Source of the DNA: Scylla paramamosain
Taxonomy: Eukaryota > Arthropoda > Malacostraca > Decapoda > Portunidae
Assembly (NCBI RefSeq): GCF_035594125.1
Contig: NC_087151.1
Span: forward strand, 18,665,501 to 18,729,500
Direction: 5' to 3'
DNA length: 64,000 nt
The notes beneath the pieces are model-generated. The model was not told where the DNA came from. It made no database searches and saw only the letters and a list, made by a program, of their open reading frames with translations. Each line of letters begins with the position of its first letter. The stretch's first letter is position 1. Made by a program: the position numbers and the translations under genes. Positions 61,801 through 64,000 of the stretch are shown here, one piece after another.

Positions 61801-64000
61801 ATACCAAAACGCAAAACGCATGGAAAACAACCTTTTATGGAGAAACAGAATAACATTACCAAAAACATGTATTTTGAGTGTTTTTGATCATGTTACCTAT
61901 AAAATCGCTTAAATACATGCAAAGAACCCTATGTTTGTGAAACGAAAGGACATTACGAAAATCGTGTATTATGAGTATTTTTAAGTTCCTTAAGTACCAA
62001 AAAAAAAAAAAATAAAAAAATAAAAAAAATTGATTTTTTTTTGTTAATCATCTTCATAGGTACCGAGATGTCAAAATTCTGAAAAAATTCAGGGAAATTA
62101 TGTGAAAAAAAACATTAAAATTTTTTTTTAGCTTTTTTCGGAGTTATGTACGAAATCCGGAAGTGCATGCAAAGCCACCTATATGGGGAAATTACACGAC
62201 TTTACAAGAAACGTGTCTTTGGGTGTTTTCAGCAATTTCAACAATATTACTGAAAACGTGTCTTTTCAGTTTTAGCGTAGAACGCTAAAACGGATGCAAA
62301 CCAACCAATATGAAGAAATAGAATAACATTACAAAAAAGTTGAGTGTTTTTGAGCTTGTTACCTACAAAAAACGCAAAAATAAATACAAAGCAGTCTATA
62401 TTGGGAAACAAAAGGATATTACAAAAAAATTGTATAATGAATGTTTTAATAGTTTTCAAGATCCATAAGGCAAAAAACGCAAAAACTCGTGTATGTGGAG
62501 ATTTTTCTTAGATACCAAAATGCTGAAATTCATGAATAACACTCTTAGTTGAGAAACAGAACAACCTTACCAAATGCGTGTATTTTGAGTGTTTTTCACA
62601 TTCTTAGTTACCAAAACCCAAAATTACATGCGAAACCAGCTTTATGTTGGAAATAAATGACATTACCAGAAAAAAAAGTGTCTTTTGAGTGTTTTTGAGC
62701 GTGTTAGGCAATAAAGCACAAAAAAGCAGGGCAATGACATTACATGGGAATAAAACCAACATTTACTAAGAACTTGTCTTTAAGTGTCTTTCAGCTCCTT
62801 ACATATAATGAGTGTCTTATTATTTTCGGGCAATATTATGGTTCACAAGAACCACAAGGCAAAAAACGCAAAAACTCGTGTATATAAAAAAGTTTCTTAG
62901 ATACAAAAATGCTGAAACTCATGAATAACAATTTTAATTGAGAAACAGAACAACTTTATCAAATGCGTGTATTTTCAGTGTTTTTCACATTCTTAGGAAA
63001 ATCTCAAATAGCATGCGAAACTAGCTTTATGTTGGAAAAAAAAATAACATTACCTGAAGTGTCTTTTGTGTGTTTTTTTAGCGTGTTAGGCAATAAAGCA
63101 CTAAAAAGCAGGGCAATCAAATTACATGGGAATAAAACCAACTTTTACCAAGAACTTGCCATTATGTGTTTTTGAGCACCTTACTTACCAAAACGCTAAA
63201 ACGCATGCAAAACACTCCTTTATGGAGAAGTAGAAAAACAATACAAAAACATGTGTTTTCAGTGTTTTTTATCATGTTACCTATAAAAACGCTTAAATAC
63301 ATGCAAAAAACTCTGTCTTTGGGAAACGAAAGGACATTACGAGAAACGTGTATTATGACTGTTTTTAAGTTCCTTAAGTACCAAAACGTTACGTTCTTTA
63401 AGAACCAAAACGTTGAGTTTTTTTTGAGCGTGATATGCAACAAAGCTCTAAAAACCAGAACAATCACATTACATGGGAATAAAACCAACTTTTACGGAGA
63501 TCTTGCCTTTAAGTATTTTTAAACTCCTTACATACCAAAACGCTAAAACGCAAGCAATAGCACCCTTTATGAAGAAACAGAATAACATTACCAAAAACAT
63601 GTATTTTGAGTGTTTTTTATCATGTTACCTATAAAAACGCTTAAATACATGTAAAGAACACAATGTTTGTGAAACGAAAGTACATTACGAAAATCATGTA
63701 TTACGAGTGTTTTTAAGTTCTTTAAGTACCAAAAAGCTAAAACCCAGAAATAACACTCTTTATAGAGAAAAAAAAAATTGAATTTTTTTTTAGTTATTCA
63801 TCTTCATAGGTATCGAGATGCCAAAATTCTGGCAAAATTCAGGGAAATTATGTAAAAAAAAAATCATTATCACAAAAAAAAAAAAATAGCTTTTTTCCGG
63901 AGTTATGTACCAAACCCTGAAGCGCATGCAAAGCCACCTATATGGGGAAATTACACGACTTTACCAGAAACCTGTCTTTTGAGTGTTTTTTCGGCAATAT
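55826..64000 (+). repeat. right-hand satellite higher-order repeat array
   Basis: Same monomers and higher-order order as on the left, all in plus orientation. The CTTCATAGGTACC-type marker recurs near 56,789, 57,840, 58,935, 60,009, 62,051 and 63,803, and in altered form near 61,010. Between 59,149 and about 62,560 it is collinear with 1 to about 3,430 (offset roughly 59.14 kb), sharing the same variant monomers. The array continues past the window edge. No gene is seen. Confidence 0.9.

Overview
This is eukaryotic, repeat-dominated DNA. AT-rich satellite fills both ends (about 1-22,186 and 55,826-64,000). Between them is an island of mobile elements, microsatellites and a few exon-like blocks. 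Jockey-like and CR1-like LINEs, Penelope-like elements, very long (TA)n and (CT)n tracts and tRNA-like SINEs point to an arthropod. The mixture resembles decapod crustacean genomes; that placement is inference. There are no bacterial operons, rRNA genes, canonical tRNA genes or CRISPR arrays.

Satellite: monomers of about 95 bp share a central GAGTGTTTTT core and often end in GCATGCAAA. Around 11 distinct monomers plus one half-monomer form a higher-order repeat of about 1.0-1.14 kb. The array changes strand at about 15,856, 16,121 and 19,508. It contains a divergent, non-higher-order island (6,384-8,744) followed by a small LINE scrap. The right-hand array runs on the + strand, and its 59.15-62.56 kb part matches the first 3.4 kb of the window.

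Island: two inverted-repeat systems are visible. Outer arms are 22,187-24,824 and 42,377-53,674. The right arm is split by an almost intact Ty3/gypsy LTR retrotransposon (42,433-51,218) with two 1,330-bp LTRs, a 4-bp AATA target duplication, a tRNA-Leu-type primer site, gag and pol. It also has an extra ORF ahead of gag with SGNH/GDSL-hydrolase signatures, the most unusual coding feature here. Inner arms (29,044-30,278 and 30,674-31,909) carry Penelope-like GIY-YIG nuclease ends and a CR1-like LINE fragment. The rest holds LINE remnants, nested pogo/Tigger-like short DNA transposons, SINE copies and tandem repeats.

Host sequence: seven exon-like blocks on the minus strand can be chained with compatible splice phases (about 55.0, 54.5, 54.2, 53.4, 52.7, 28.4 and 25.6 kb). 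They suggest a degenerating or TE-swollen host gene of unknown function. Two of these exons recur inverted in the left arm, with only amino-acid-changing differences, so at least one copy is probably drifting. I see no complete, confidently functional host gene.
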